Source: Rathayibacter iranicus NCPPB 2253 = VKM Ac-1602 (GTDB lineage: Bacteria; Actinomycetota; Actinomycetes; Actinomycetales; Microbacteriaceae). From it: 64,000 nt of DNA. Positions 17,205 through 25,669 of this stretch are shown here, piece by piece. The notes under the pieces were generated by a model. That model worked only from the letters and a program-made list of their open reading frames with translations, did no database searches and had not been told where the DNA came from. The translations under genes were made by a program, and so were the position numbers. Position 1 is the first letter of the stretch; each line of letters opens with the position of its first letter. The DNA lies in assembly GCF_003149025.1 (NCBI RefSeq), contig NZ_QGDV01000008.1, positions 1-64,000 on the forward strand. Reading direction: 5' to 3'.

Positions 17205-17444
17205 TGCAGGCTCCCGTGCGTTGTGCCGGCTCTGGTGCGATGTGCAGGCTCTGGTGCGTTGTGCAGGCTCTGGTGCGATGTGCAGGCTCTGGTGCGATGT
17301 GCAGGGTCGCGTGCGATTCGCAGGAGTTCCCGCCCCGACTCGTGAATTGACGCGGCGGAGAACGCTCTCAGCGCGAGAACCCCTGCAGATCGCACCAGGG
17401 CCTGCACATCGCACGCGGGCCTGCAGATCGCACGGATCTCGCAG
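17205..17444. repeat. 19-bp repeat array in two opposing orientations
   Basis: Six head-to-tail 19-base units with exact period run from 17205 to 17318; the commonest form is TGCAGGCTCTGGTGCGATG (17262-17280 and 17281-17299 are identical). After a 50-base spacer, three to four units occur as reverse complements (about 17369-17444, clearest at 17388-17406 and 17407-17425). The arms can fold into a large hairpin between two convergent genes. No open frame explains it. It is not CRISPR, since no spacers separate the units. Confidence 0.9.
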
Positions 17445-17487
17445 ACAGGGAGCGCCTGACGATGGCGCGCGGGCCGACGGAGCGCTA

Positions 17488-18441
17488 CTACGCGCTCACG
17501 GCCGTGCGCTCGACGAGCGGCGGGTATAGTGCCTCGGCCTGCTCGAGCGGAGCCGCGCTCGCCGCCGCAATCTCGACGCCGTGCTCCGCGAGGATGCGCT
17601 GCGTCTCGACAGCCGAGACATACGAGACCTCCGTGGACGCGCCGATCGGTACAACCGAGTGCAGCACCGTGCCGTCGTAGACGTGGATCAGGTTGAACGC
17701 CTGGGCGCCGTTGCGGGCACGCGTCCCGCCCACCGCCACATTCAGGTCCTGCGTGTAGCACGTGGCCGACGCGACCGAGACCGGGATGCCCGCGAACATC
17801 GCGGTGGACGAGTAGTGCAGGTGACCGGCGATGATGCTGCGGACATCCGAGCCTTCGAGCACCTCGGCCAGCGCGGGCTGATCCCGCAACTCCACGAGCA
17901 CCGAGAGGTCGAGCACGCTGGGGACCGGCGGATGGTGCAGGGCCAAGATCGTGCCGTGCGGCGCTGGGCTCGAGAGCTCTTCCGCGAGCCAGTCGAGCTG
18001 GGCGCTCGAGATTTCGCCGTGGTGGGCGCCCGGCACCGTGGAGTCGAGCGCGATGATCCGCAGGCCGTTGACGTCGTGCACCCGGTCGATGGGCTGGGAG
18101 GTGGGCAGCTGGTCGAGCAGGCCGGCGCGGAAGGCTCCACGGTCGTCGTGATTGCCCATCACCCAGACCACCTCGGCGCCCAACCGCTCGGCCGCGGGCT
18201 CGACGATCGCGCGGAGCTTGGCGTACGCCTCCGGCGCGCCCTTATCGGCGAGGTCACCCGTGATGACAATCGCCTCCGGACGGCCGCCGGACTCCTCGAC
18301 CTCGTCGAAGAGGAGGCGCAACTGGGCCTCGCTATCGACGTCCGATCCATAGAGACCGCCGTCACCCGCGATGAAGTGGGTGTCGCTGAGGTGAAGAATG
18401 AAGTGGTGGGGCCGGGGGTATTCGGCCTGGCGGAGGGACAT
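17488..18441 (-). CDS. cyclic-nucleotide-type metallophosphoesterase (CpdA-like)
   Basis: A 317-residue calcineurin-like phosphoesterase with all metal-binding blocks: LSDTHF (D19, H21), [10 protein letters not shown] (about 59-68), MGNHDDRG (about 94-101), LALHHPP and AGHLHYS. It fits class III 3',5'-cAMP phosphodiesterases of actinobacteria, though phosphodiesters other than cAMP are possible. Cytoplasmic; no signal. Its end faces the Stealth gene across the repeat array. Confidence 0.87.
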   Translation of the reverse strand: MSLRQAEYPRPHHFILHLSDTHFIAGDGGLYGSDVDSEAQLRLLFDEVEESGGRPEAIVITGDLADKGAPEAYAKLRAIVEPAAERLGAEVVWVMGNHDDRGAFRAGLLDQLPTSQPIDRVHDVNGLRIIALDSTVPGAHHGEISSAQLDWLAEELSSPAPHGTILALHHPPVPSVLDLSVLVELRDQPALAEVLEGSDVRSIIAGHLHYSSTAMFAGIPVSVASATCYTQDLNVAVGGTRARNGAQAFNLIHVYDGTVLHSVVPIGASTEVSYVSAVETQRILAEHGVEIAAASAAPLEQAEALYPPLVERTAVSA

Positions 18442-18634
18442 GATCCTCGGGTTCCACGATCGGCGGGGCCGGATCGAGCGACCCGGCGTCGGTACTTGCG
18501 AACTGTGTCAGCGGAGGTAACCCCGCTTCAACCAGACCATCATTGCGGGATGAACGTGCGGCCAACACCGACTGGCGCGTCATTGAACGCTTCTCCCAGG
18601 TTGAGGGCGCGGCCTACCCGGCTGCTCGACCGCC

Positions 18635-19987
18635 TCAGAGTCGGCCGAGCAGGCGCGCGTAGAAGTCGACGGCCCGCTCGAACTGGTCGACCTCGATCGA
18701 CTCGTCGACCCCGTGGACCCCGATCTGGTGCCGCGGACTGATCTCGAAGGGGAGGAAGCGATAGACGTTGTCGCTGATGGCGTGGAAGTGTCGGGCGTCG
18801 CTGCCCCCGGTCTGCACGTAAGGGGCGACGACCGCTTCCGGGAACGACTCCTGCACCACGTCGTGCAGGACGTCGTACGGCCCGCCGTCGCCGGGCGTGC
18901 CGGTGGGGGAGACGGGGGAAGGGTCGTGCGCGACCTTGATGGACACCTCGACCTCGGGATCGTCGATGACCGCGCGGATGCGCTCGACCACTCCCGCGAC
19001 GGTGCCGCCCGGGTTGATCCGCACATTTGCCGTGGCGCTGGCGCGAGAGGCGAGCACGTTCGCCCCGGTGCTCCCGCGCAGCTCCGTGATCGCGACCGTC
19101 GTGCGCAGCATCGCGGCTGAGCGGTGTGAGTGCGCTGCGAGAGCGCCGATGACGGCGTCCGGATGCTCGTGCGGGCGGGAATACCAGAGCGCGTGGGCGG
19201 GATCGGCGTGTGTGGACGCAGCGCGCACCAGTTCGGCGATCGGCTCCGGCAGAGTGGAGGGGAACGGAGTCTCGGTGAGTCGGTGGATCGCGCGCGCGAG
19301 TCGCTGAGTGGCGAGGAGTTCGGGAGGCGGGGGTGGCGCTGAGGCGTGTCCACCGACAGCGCGGCAGGTCAGCTCGAGGTTCATGATCCCGCGCTCGGTC
19401 ACGCCGATCACCGCGATCGGACCCGTCACGCCGGGCAGCATTCCGTGTCGGACGCTGCCGCCCTCATCCAGCACGAAGCGCGGGCGGACGCCGCGAGCGG
19501 CCAGGAGCGCCACCACGGCAGGCGCCCCATCGCCGGCGGTCTCCTCGTTATGCGTGGAGAGGAGGTAGATGTCGTGGCGCGGACGCTCGCCGCGCAGGAC
19601 CGCCGCCTCGACCGCCTCGAGGAGCGCCACGAGGGAGCCTTTGTCATCCAGCGCACCGCGCGCCACCACGGAGGTGCGGCCGTCGGCGCCGACGACGGTC
19701 TCGGCCGCGAAAGGGGGGTGTGACCACTCCGACGCGGTGACGCTGACCACGTCGTAGTGCGCCATCAGCACGGCGGGCTCGCCCGGCTCCTGGCCGCGCC
19801 AGCGCCAGAGAAGGGAGTGGCCGGCGACGGTCTCGAACTCAAGGGCGGCGTGGAGAGCGGGGTAAAGTTCGGCCACGAGATCCCGGAACGCGTGGAAGCG
19901 ACTCCAGTCGGTCGCCGCCTCGTTCGTGTTCGAGATCGTGTTGACCCGCAGCAGGGCCTGGAAGCGCTCGAGCGCGGTCGTTGTCAC
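18635..19987 (-). CDS. M20-family metallopeptidase/carboxypeptidase
   Basis: A 450-residue M20 dizinc hydrolase. The metal and catalytic residues are visible in LMAHYDVVSV (H, D), ARGALDDKGSLVALL, LLSTHNEETAGDGA (E-E) and VLDEGG, with a small dimerisation domain in the middle and the final His in DARHFHAISDN. It cleaves peptides or N-acyl amino acids; substrate unknown. The GTG at 19987 starts two residues before a typical N-terminus, and the ribosome site is weak. It stands alone, facing left, with a 193-base gap to the phosphodiesterase gene. Confidence 0.88.
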   Translation of the reverse strand: MTTTALERFQALLRVNTISNTNEAATDWSRFHAFRDLVAELYPALHAALEFETVAGHSLLWRWRGQEPGEPAVLMAHYDVVSVTASEWSHPPFAAETVVGADGRTSVVARGALDDKGSLVALLEAVEAAVLRGERPRHDIYLLSTHNEETAGDGAPAVVALLAARGVRPRFVLDEGGSVRHGMLPGVTGPIAVIGVTERGIMNLELTCRAVGGHASAPPPPPELLATQRLARAIHRLTETPFPSTLPEPIAELVRAASTHADPAHALWYSRPHEHPDAVIGALAAHSHRSAAMLRTTVAITELRGSTGANVLASRASATANVRINPGGTVAGVVERIRAVIDDPEVEVSIKVAHDPSPVSPTGTPGDGGPYDVLHDVVQESFPEAVVAPYVQTGGSDARHFHAISDNVYRFLPFEISPRHQIGVHGVDESIEVDQFERAVDFYARLLGRL

Positions 19988-20490
19988 CGGGCAAGCCTAC
20001 GACGGCTATCGCAAGCCCCTGTCCGTGCGGCGCACGGTATGTACAAGCATTACGCGGGTTCTGCGTCGTCCCGCCGCCCTCGATCAGCGCCGGCGTCGCG
20101 GCGGATGCACAGAGCGGCGATTCGACGACCGCGAGGGGACATAAGTATAAGGACGTGCCCCGAAAGGGGAGAGAACTGCGGCATCTCGTTCTGCGAAGCA
20201 CATGAAGGCGTTGGGGAGTGTCGGAAACACGGTCGGCTGAATCAGTGGTCACTGTGCGCCTCTTCCGATCGCATCGACTGTGACGCCGTTGTCGGTTGCG
20301 CTTGGCGCGACCGTCTGCGGTGAATCAACCCGTGGTACTTTCTTTCTTGCGGAGGTCTTATACCCCACTTCTCCCGGTGTGTCGTCCGCGACCTTTCGAG
20401 GAGTCGAATTCACCGAAATATTCCCGATATCGATGTTATCCAGAGCGTCCGGACGCACTCGACGCCCTGAGCAATGAGGAGCCCCACCCC
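19988..20490. other. 503-base gap upstream of YrdC-like gene
   Basis: No gene is supported. Composition is more AT-rich than average near 20330-20440. A 65-codon GTG frame (20280-20477) reaches to 13 bases before the YrdC-like gene but has no recognised similarity. The promoter for the rightward YrdC-MFS pair must lie here. No riboswitch class was recognised. Confidence 0.6.
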
Positions 20491-21132
20491 ATGACGGCAC
20501 AGATCATCGACGCGAACGATCTCGACGAACTCCGGCGGGTGGCCCAGGAACTCCGAGAAGGGGCGACCGTCATCGCTCAAACCGACACGAATTACGGTGT
20601 CTTCTGCAGTCCGTTCTCGCGCAGCGCGTGTACCCGTCTCTACGACATGAAGAAGCGCGACGGAGCCAAGCCGCTCACGCTCTTCCTCTCGTCCCCCATC
20701 GACTGGGTGACCTGGGCTTTCGCTCCCGGCGCCGCCGATATGGTCGCCGTCGCGACGGCATTCTGGCCGGGGCCCCTCAACGTGATCCTCCGCAAGAAGC
20801 CGGTTGTGCCCGACTGGGTCACGTCAGGCCAGGACACTGTGTCTGTCGTGCACAACCTGAGCGCCCCGATCAACCACCTCTCGATATTCGCGGGTCTGCC
20901 CCTCGCGGCGACGTCCGCGAACATCAGCGGCACCGTCGCATCCGGCCTCGTCGACTTCGATCTCGCGGTCGAGCACCTCGGTCGCAAGTGTGACTACATC
21001 GTCCGGAGCGCGAATGCCTCCGATTCGACGATGAGTAGCACCATCGTCTCGTTGGTCGATGGCGCCTCCATCGTCCGCCAGGGCGACCTGAGCGCGAAGG
21101 CACTGCGCAGTGTCGTCCCGTCCCTTGTCTGA
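20491..21132 (+). CDS. YrdC/Sua5-like (threonylcarbamoyl-AMP synthase family) protein 1
   Basis: The 213-residue protein has the YrdC fold signatures: IAQTDTNYGVF near residue 30, a K-K-R basic patch in YDMKKRDGAKPL, FWPGPLNVIL in the middle and the nucleotide-site ATSANISG near 150. Canonical members make threonylcarbamoyl-AMP for tRNA t6A. This copy is linked not to tsaB/tsaD/rimI or prmC but to an MFS transporter and a second YrdC-like gene, so a specialised role is possible. The ATG at 20491 has GAGGAG 10 bases upstream. It overlaps the transporter gene by 23 bases. Confidence 0.8.
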   Translation: MTAQIIDANDLDELRRVAQELREGATVIAQTDTNYGVFCSPFSRSACTRLYDMKKRDGAKPLTLFLSSPIDWVTWAFAPGAADMVAVATAFWPGPLNVILRKKPVVPDWVTSGQDTVSVVHNLSAPINHLSIFAGLPLAATSANISGTVASGLVDFDLAVEHLGRKCDYIVRSANASDSTMSSTIVSLVDGASIVRQGDLSAKALRSVVPSLV

Positions 21133-22333
21133 CGGCCTCCCTTCGACTGCCGGGTCGACGCGGAGGGCCATTGCTCTCATCACGACCTACCGGATCGTGT
21201 CCCGCGCCTATTTCCACGTGCCCGTGGTCGCTGTTTTCCTTCTCGCGCGCGGGTATTCGATCCTCTCCGTCGCGGCACTCCTCGCGCTCTACGGGCTCGT
21301 CGCGGCGCTTGCCGATGGTCCCCTCTCGCCTCTAACAAGCCGACTCTCCTCCGCTGGAGCGCTCGTGCTCGGCGAGAGCCTGAAAATACTCGGGCTGCTC
21401 GTTCTCGTTCTGGACGCCGATCCGGTTGCGGTCGTGATGAGCCAGTTCCTTGCAGGCTGTGGCTTCGCATTGACCGCCGGACGCGATGCCGCCCTTGCCT
21501 CGTCCCTGCGTGCGGGCGCCGATGCGAGACGGCAAGAGACGACTGTGCAGAGCGGCATGTTCCTCGCCTCGTTCGGCGCCGGAGTCGTTGGGGCTAGCAC
21601 TCTGGCCCTCTGGGACAGGCTGCCGTTTCTCCTGAGCGCGCTCGTCTCGTGCTGTGCTCTAGCCGTGGTGCTCGCGTCTCGGCTGACGCTTCGCAGGAAG
21701 GTCTCCTTCGGAGCTCGCGCCCGGTCGTTGCGCCCTCTCGGCGTGCCGGCGGCGGTCCGTTTCTGGTCGCTTTACTACTCACTCAACCGCGCTGTCCTCC
21801 TCGCCACGTACACCTTCGTCGTCCCGTTGCTCTTGTTCACCGAGTTCCGGCTGTCCCTGCCCACCTTTGGACTCGTCCTGGGCCTCTACACTCTGGCCGG
21901 TCTTGCCGCGGCGCGTCTCTCGCCGCGGATCGCAGGCACGCCCCTGGTATTCCGGCTGACGGCGTTCACGCAGATCATCGGCCTTTCTGTGCTGACCCTC
22001 GGAGACTTCGGTGCCGCAGTGGCCGGTCTGGCGCTCCTCGGTATCGCGGGCGGATTCGTGCGACCGGCGACAATGATCGCCCTCGCGCCGGCAATGGAGG
22101 AGCTCGACGACACTGCTCGAGTGGCGGTGATGAGAGGGCTTGAGAGGCATCAGGGAATTCTCCAGGCAATCCTTCTCCTGGGGGCGGGGATGCTCGTCCC
22201 TCTCGCTGGCACGGCTCGACCGACACTGATTCTCTTCGTCGTCCTCGCGGTCATTGCGCAGACGATCGGAGCTCTCTTCCTCAAGCGAGTAGAGAAAAGG
22301 ACAAGCGCACTGACTGGAATGTCAGAACGCTGA
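21110..22333 (+). CDS. MFS transporter linked to YrdC-like genes
   Basis: A 407-residue protein with about twelve hydrophobic segments and MFS architecture (first helix from about residue 22, central charged loop near 190-200). The starting GTG lies inside the end of the preceding YrdC-like gene (23-base overlap), implying coupled translation. Substrate unknown; the context suggests export or uptake of a compound handled by the flanking YrdC-like proteins. A later start is possible because the first 18 residues are poorly conserved-looking. Confidence 0.75.
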   Translation: MSSRPLSDGLPSTAGSTRRAIALITTYRIVSRAYFHVPVVAVFLLARGYSILSVAALLALYGLVAALADGPLSPLTSRLSSAGALVLGESLKILGLLVLVLDADPVAVVMSQFLAGCGFALTAGRDAALASSLRAGADARRQETTVQSGMFLASFGAGVVGASTLALWDRLPFLLSALVSCCALAVVLASRLTLRRKVSFGARARSLRPLGVPAAVRFWSLYYSLNRAVLLATYTFVVPLLLFTEFRLSLPTFGLVLGLYTLAGLAAARLSPRIAGTPLVFRLTAFTQIIGLSVLTLGDFGAAVAGLALLGIAGGFVRPATMIALAPAMEELDDTARVAVMRGLERHQGILQAILLLGAGMLVPLAGTARPTLILFVVLAVIAQTIGALFLKRVEKRTSALTGMSER

Positions 22334-22642
22334 AGATTCCGCCGTGCGTCGTCTCAGGTGACCGATTATCTACCGCGACGAGAGGAGTAATGAAGCCCAC
22401 TTTTCCATTTTCCGGTCCAGAGAGAAATGCTTCCGCCCTCGCCGGAGCGCCGCGACGCGTCCTGTCACCGCGTCATCGATCCGTCACGAAGGGCCCGCGC
22501 CGCCTCGCGTGCACTGACCCTCTGCGACGGACCAACGGGGGGAGCTGCGGCACGTGACACCGCGGCTGCCCGTGGAAGGCCGTCCGCTAGGCTTCGGCTC
22601 GGCCGTGGCCGCGGCGTTGTCGGACATGACGAAAGGGAGAGA
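22334..22642. other. 309-base gap between MFS and second YrdC-like gene
   Basis: No gene of recognised type. A 55-codon frame starts at ATG 22390 with AGGAG 2 bases upstream (end 22557); its product would be basic and of unknown type, so it is not called. The second YrdC-like gene may have its own promoter here. Confidence 0.5.
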
Positions 22643-23422
22643 ATGAGCAGCACGACGGTGATCGAATGGCGTGAGCAGGTTTCTGCGGAGGCGGTGGATG
22701 CGCTCTCCGCTCCCGGTGGACTGGTCGTCAGCGCGACGAAGGTCGGCTATATCCTGATGGCGACCGATGCGGCGGGTCTCGAGCGCAAGTTCTCGGCCAA
22801 GCAGCGCAACCGTAATAAGCCCGGAGTTCTTCTCTGCTCGAGCATCGAGCAACTCACCGAACTCGCCGAGCTGAACGACGAAATCCTCGCGTTCTACCAG
22901 AAGCACTGGGACCAGGACATCCTGCTCGGCTGCATCCTGCCGTGGAAGGCCGAAGCCGTCGACATGATCGACGAGGACGCCCGCGAGCTGGTCCGCGACC
23001 GCCGTGGCACGAGCTGCTTCGTCATCCGCTTTGGCCGCCCCTCCGAGCAGATCGTGTCGACGCTGTGGGAGCGCGACCGCACCCTGGTTTTCGCCAGTTC
23101 CGCTAACCCCTCGGGCGTAGGCAACCGGGGCCGCGTCGCGAATATCGGGGAGCGGATCGAGAGCGAGGCCGACCTGATCGTCGCCGCTGACGGCTACGTC
23201 TCGTCCATCCAGCCGGACAAGGATGAAGACTCACGCCACGAGCAGGGCGTCATGGTCTCGATGGTCGACGCGTCGGGCGCGCTCATCCCCGTGCAGGGCG
23301 GCGAGCGCTCGATTACGCCGGGACCGGTGCTGATTCGTCGCGGCCTGGACTACGACCGCATCATGCTCAACCTCTCGGAGCAGTTCAACTCCTGGGACTA
23401 CCGCCAGGGCGAGTACTACTGA
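22643..23422 (+). CDS. YrdC/Sua5-like protein 2 (divergent)
   Basis: A 259-residue YrdC-fold protein. The C-terminal nucleotide motif is intact (VFASSANPSGVGNRGR near residue 155) and a basic patch is present (KQRNRNKPGVLL near 55). The usual T-D-T motif of the threonine/bicarbonate site is replaced by SATKVGYIL near residue 33, so it may use a different substrate. The ATG at 22643 follows GAAAGGGAGAG. It lies downstream of the MFS gene and ends at a strong terminator. Confidence 0.78.
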   Translation: MSSTTVIEWREQVSAEAVDALSAPGGLVVSATKVGYILMATDAAGLERKFSAKQRNRNKPGVLLCSSIEQLTELAELNDEILAFYQKHWDQDILLGCILPWKAEAVDMIDEDARELVRDRRGTSCFVIRFGRPSEQIVSTLWERDRTLVFASSANPSGVGNRGRVANIGERIESEADLIVAADGYVSSIQPDKDEDSRHEQGVMVSMVDASGALIPVQGGERSITPGPVLIRRGLDYDRIMLNLSEQFNSWDYRQGEYY

Positions 23423-23442
23423 ATCGCTGAGCGGATCACGGA

Positions 23443-23482
23443 CAGCGGCCGGGCCGGGGGTGCACCCCCGGCCCGGCCGCTG
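23443..23482. terminator. perfect 18-bp stem terminator
   Basis: An 18-base all-matching stem (23443-23460 with 23465-23482) closes a TGCA loop. It lies between the convergent ends of the second YrdC-like gene and the MBL gene and probably serves both. Confidence 0.82.
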
Positions 23483-23498
23483 CCGTCTTCAAAGGCGC

Positions 23499-24137
23499 TT
23501 AGAGTTCGAGCGAGTCGCCCGGTTCGAGCGCGTGGTACTCCCCGCCGCCCTCGCGAACGGCCCAGCCGAGGCGGTCGTGCCCGAGCGCTCGCCCGGCCTC
23601 CGAGAGCACCTGCTCGTGCGTCGCGAAGGCGTGCCTCGGCGCGATCTCCAGGACGTAGTCCATTGCCTCCGCCATCTTCATCCACGGGGCGCCGGACGGT
23701 GCAGCCAGGACCTCGACATCGACGCCCTGGGGCACCGTGAAGGAGTCGCCCGCGTAGTAGACGCGTCCATTGACCAGGACACCGACGTTGTCGATGACGG
23801 GAATGCTGCTGTGGATCACCGCGTGCCGCGAGCCGAAGAAGCGCAGCTCGAAGGGTCCAACCGTCACGACGTCGCCGTCGGCGACCGTCTCGACGTCGAA
23901 GCCCTCAGCGGCCGCGGCAACCCCGGCCGGTCCGAGGATGCGCAGCGACGGGGAGGCGGCGCGCACTCGCTCTAGGTGCTCAGGGGTCCAGTGGTCGGCA
24001 TGCTCGTGGGTCAGCACCACGGCGACGGTCTCTCCGCTCCCCTCGAAGGGGCGGGTGAAGGAGCCTGGGTCGATGACCAGGCGTGCGCCCGCGTGATCGA
24101 TGAGGAGGGTCGCGTGCTCGAGTTTGGTCAGTCTCAT
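23499..24137 (-). CDS. MBL-fold metal-dependent hydrolase
   Basis: A 212-residue metallo-beta-lactamase-fold protein resembling the UlaG-like group: MRLTKLEHATLLI, then the metal motif VLTHEHADHW (H-x-H-x-D-H), GSRHAVIH, VYYAGDSF and a final HE in FATHEQVL. Substrate unknown. The ATG at 24137 matches the family N-terminus; upstream codons have no site. Two TTGCA-type palindromes lie about 80-110 bases upstream. Confidence 0.85.
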   Translation of the reverse strand: MRLTKLEHATLLIDHAGARLVIDPGSFTRPFEGSGETVAVVLTHEHADHWTPEHLERVRAASPSLRILGPAGVAAAAEGFDVETVADGDVVTVGPFELRFFGSRHAVIHSSIPVIDNVGVLVNGRVYYAGDSFTVPQGVDVEVLAAPSGAPWMKMAEAMDYVLEIAPRHAFATHEQVLSEAGRALGHDRLGWAVREGGGEYHALEPGDSLEL

Positions 24138-24215
24138 GTCCTCGAGCCAAGCGGCTCGGCGGTCCCCGGGCAAGGCCCGGGATCGGCGAGCAGACCGGCC
24201 CTGCGCGGCTCACAA

Positions 24216-24249
24216 TTGCACACGTGCGGGGAAAGTTGCATTCGTGCAA
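24216..24249. promoter_or_regulatory. paired TTGCA palindromic operator candidate
   Basis: TTGCATTCGTGCAA (24236-24249) is a hyphenated palindrome, and TTGCACACGTGCGG (24216-24229) is a partial copy exactly 20 bases (two helical turns) away. The pair lies between the leftward MBL gene and tRNA-Glu. The binding protein is unknown. Confidence 0.45.
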
Positions 24250-24284
24250 TTCGGTGTGCCACACTCTTCGAGTTGCAAAAACGC

Positions 24285-24360
24285 GGCCCCATCGTTTAGC
24301 GGCCTAGGACGTCGCCCTCTCACGGCGGTAACGCGGGTTCAAATCCCGCTGGGGTCACCA
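24285..24360 (+). tRNA. tRNA-Glu (anticodon CTC)
   Basis: A full cloverleaf can be drawn: acceptor stem GGCCCCA with TGGGGTC, D-arm around GTTTAGCGGCCTAGGAC, anticodon stem TCGCC/GGCGG with loop CTCTCAC (anticodon CTC, reading GAG), T-arm GCGGG-TTCAAAT-CCCGC, and an encoded CCA at 24358-24360. It is followed by a strong terminator. Confidence 0.95.
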
Positions 24361-24369
24361 CGGCAACAC

Positions 24370-24404
24370 GAGAAGAACCCCCGGTCAGCCCGGGGGTTCT
24401 TCTC
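24370..24404 (+). terminator. tRNA-Glu terminator
   Basis: A 15-base perfect inverted repeat (24370-24384 with 24390-24404) follows the tRNA by 9 bases and is followed by a short T-rich stretch (GTTTC). Confidence 0.85.
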
Positions 24405-24470
24405 GTTTCACGGCGATCCCGCTTCGACGCCGGGCGACGGAACGCGGCCGGATCGACGCTAAGATCGCAT

Positions 24471-24598
24471 CCGCGAAGGGGAGTATCCCGACCTTTCCGC
24501 TCCCGTCAGTACGCACCGCCCCTGCGCGGCGCCGGGGGTGGGACGGGTGATGCGGACGAGGCACGTGCCGTCCGCTCCCCGGGGAGAGACTTTCGGCC
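24471..24598 (+). promoter_or_regulatory. yybP-ykoY manganese riboswitch
   Basis: The 5' element GAAGGGGAGTA (24475-24485), CGTCAGTACG in the middle and the 3' element GAGAGACTTTCGG (24584-24596) are the conserved parts of the yybP-ykoY family. CCGCGAAGG pairs with the final CTTTCGG to form P1. The element lies 24 bases before a TerC-family gene, the usual target of this Mn(II)-sensing RNA in bacteria. Confidence 0.85.
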
Positions 24599-24621
24599 CC
24601 TCACCCACTCGGAAGGCCCCC

Positions 24622-25662
24622 ATGCTTGATCTGCCCGTCTGGTTCGTGATCGGCTCGTTCGTCGTGCTGAGCCTGATCCTCGCCGCCGACCTGCTTCTGG
24701 TCTACCGCCGCCCGCACGTGCCGAGCCTGCGGGAGTCGGGTCTGTGGGTCGGCTTCTACGTCGCCCTCGCTCTGGTGTTCGCGCTACTGATGCTGCTCCT
24801 GGGTGGCGGCGAGACGGCCGGTCAGTTCGTCGCCGGCTGGCTGACCGAGTACAGCCTGTCGATCGACAACCTGTTCGTCTTCGTCATCATCATGGGGCGC
24901 TTCGCTGTGCCGGCCAAGCTGCAGCAGGAGGTGCTGATGGTGGGGATCATCATCGCGCTGATCCTCCGCGGCGTGTTCATCCTTTTGGGCGCGCAGCTCA
25001 TCGAGAGCTTTAGCTGGATCTTCTACCTCTTCGGCGCGTTCCTCGTCTATACCGCCTGGAACCAGGCGTTCGGCAAGGAGGACGAGAACGAGGGCACGGA
25101 CAACCTGCTCATCCGCCTCCTGCGTCGCCGGGTGAAGATCTCCGACTCCTTCGACGGCTCGAGGATTCGCACGACGATTGACGGCGCCCGCTACTTCACG
25201 CCGATGCTGATCGTGTTCCTCGCGATCGGATCGACGGATCTGCTCTTCGCACTGGATTCGATTCCGGCGATCTTCGGCATCACTGAGAGCCCGTTCATCG
25301 TGTTCACGGCGAATATCTTCGCTCTGATGGGGCTCCGCCAGCTCTACTTCCTGCTCGGCGGGCTGATCGAGAAGCTCGACTACCTCAAGTACGGGATCGC
25401 CTTCATCCTCGCTTTCATCGGCGTGAAGCTCGTGCTGCACGCTCTGCACGAGAACGATCTCCCGTTCCTCAACGGAGGCGAGCCAGTGCCCGTCTGGGAC
25501 ATCGACACGATCACGTCGCTGGTGGTCATCGTGCTGAGCATGACCGTCGCCACGCTCGCGAGCCTGGCGAAGATGCGCCGTGAGCACCAGCACATCGAGC
25601 TCCATGACGGGCACCCGGAGGTGGTCTCGGATGACGCGGGATCCGCCGCCGAGGGGAAATGA
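24622..25662 (+). CDS. TerC/Alx-family membrane protein under Mn riboswitch
   Basis: A 346-residue protein with eight to nine membrane helices and TerC signatures: WLTEYSLSIDNLFVF near residue 77, IFGITESPFIVFTANIFALMG near 215-235 with acidic residues in helices, and GSTDLLFALDSIPA. The family is linked to manganese efflux or metal handling during export. The ATG at 24622 follows GGAAGG and the riboswitch. The PP2C gene begins 7 bases after its stop. Confidence 0.9.
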   Translation: MLDLPVWFVIGSFVVLSLILAADLLLVYRRPHVPSLRESGLWVGFYVALALVFALLMLLLGGGETAGQFVAGWLTEYSLSIDNLFVFVIIMGRFAVPAKLQQEVLMVGIIIALILRGVFILLGAQLIESFSWIFYLFGAFLVYTAWNQAFGKEDENEGTDNLLIRLLRRRVKISDSFDGSRIRTTIDGARYFTPMLIVFLAIGSTDLLFALDSIPAIFGITESPFIVFTANIFALMGLRQLYFLLGGLIEKLDYLKYGIAFILAFIGVKLVLHALHENDLPFLNGGEPVPVWDIDTITSLVVIVLSMTVATLASLAKMRREHQHIELHDGHPEVVSDDAGSAAEGK

Positions 25663-25669
25663 GCCGACG

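Noticed and set aside
17205-17444. CRISPR array
   Set aside because: Units are contiguous with a 19-base period and no unique spacers, half are inverted, and no cas genes are present.
20280-20477. 65-codon frame before the first YrdC-like gene as a peptide precursor
   Set aside because: No leader/core pattern, no modification enzyme nearby, and no recognised similarity.
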